Shown one piece after another: positions 5,084-5,321 of a stretch of 5,321 nucleotides of DNA. Source of the DNA: Brevundimonas sp. (lineage in GTDB: Bacteria > Pseudomonadota > Alphaproteobacteria > Caulobacterales > Caulobacteraceae); contig JALAGW010000114.1 in the NCBI GenBank assembly GCA_022712235.1, positions 1 through 5,321 of the forward strand. The letters run 5' to 3'. The notes beneath the pieces were generated by a model. The model made no database searches. It saw nothing but the letters and a program-made list of their open reading frames with translations, and was not told the origin of the DNA. Positions within the stretch are counted from its first letter, which is position 1; every line of letters starts with the position of its first letter. A program made the translations under genes and the position numbers.

Positions 5084-5321
5084 TCAGACCGTCTCGGGAT
5101 TGAGGAAGCTCTTCGCCAGCTCCACCGCCTCGGCCAGGCCCATGCGCTGGACCTCGGTTCCAGGCGGCAGGCCCGCGAACAGGCGGGTCGGACAGGCCGC
5201 GTCCAGCATCAGGAAGACCCCCCTGTCGTCGGCGCGGCGGATCAGGCGGCCGAAGGCCTGGGCGATGCGGCCGCGCGCCAGGGCGTCGTCAGAACCCTTG
5301 CCGCCGACGCGGTCGCGCCGG
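5084..5321 (-). CDS. DinG/Rad3-type ATP-dependent DNA helicase, C-terminal fragment
   Basis: This is the 3' end of a minus-strand gene entering from the right edge; 78 residues are readable before the TGA at 5084-5086. The segment AQAFGRLIRRADDRG is helicase motif VI (Q-x-x-GR-x-IR, with the arginine finger) of superfamily 2 XPD/Rad3-like helicases. It is followed by a VFLMLD strand and a P-T-R-L-F-x-x-L-P tail, as in alphaproteobacterial DinG/YoaA-like helicases. These enzymes unwind DNA in repair and at R-loops or stalled forks. The Walker motifs and any iron-sulfur cluster cysteines lie outside the window, so the exact subfamily cannot be fixed. The stop is 3 bp from the right repeat unit. 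Confidence 0.85.
   Translation of the reverse strand, partial: RRDRVGGKGSDDALARGRIAQAFGRLIRRADDRGVFLMLDAACPTRLFAGLPPGTEVQRMGLAEAVELAKSFLNPETV

Overview
The window is very GC-rich DNA with dense, mostly gap-free gene packing and strong third-position G/C bias. The gene set and the style of the intergenic repeats suggest an alphaproteobacterium, most likely Caulobacterales (Brevundimonas or Caulobacter type). This is inferred from protein style and gene order, not from a marker gene.

Layout, left to right. (1) The 3' end of a PlsC-like acyltransferase gene (+, ends at 136), then a complete MipA/OmpV-type outer-membrane protein gene (+, 186-974). (2) A convergent junction of only 6 bp, then a minus-strand block read right to left: a DUF2125 membrane-anchored protein (3853-2789), a chorismate-mutase-like protein (2789-2109, start overlapping the upstream stop as TGATG), and the HisC aminotransferase (to 981). 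(3) A 102-bp divergent intergenic region with a perfect 9-bp dyad at 3879-3901. (4) A VOC/glyoxalase-fold gene (+, 3956-4390), whose stop codon overlaps that of the convergent ybaK (Cys-tRNA(Pro) deacylase, minus, 4860-4387). (5) A 223-bp intergenic stretch (4861-5083) dominated by two inverted copies of a GC-rich double-hairpin repeat. (6) The 3' end of a DinG/Rad3-type helicase gene (minus, 5084 to the right edge).

How the genes fit together: the DUF2125, chorismate-mutase-like and hisC genes look like one operon tied to aromatic amino-acid synthesis. The HisC-type enzyme there may act on aromatic substrates as well as, or instead of, histidinol phosphate. A tyrA/tyrC-type prephenate dehydrogenase, often found beside this set in alphaproteobacteria, is not in the window. 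YbaK is a translation quality-control enzyme, and the VOC protein has no assigned substrate.

I see no phage, IS element, CRISPR array, RNA gene or clear novel defence or biosynthetic system. The most notable non-coding structure is the paired inverted repeat. Its two copies differ by paired changes that keep their hairpins intact, which suggests a REP/BIME-like family selected for its fold.
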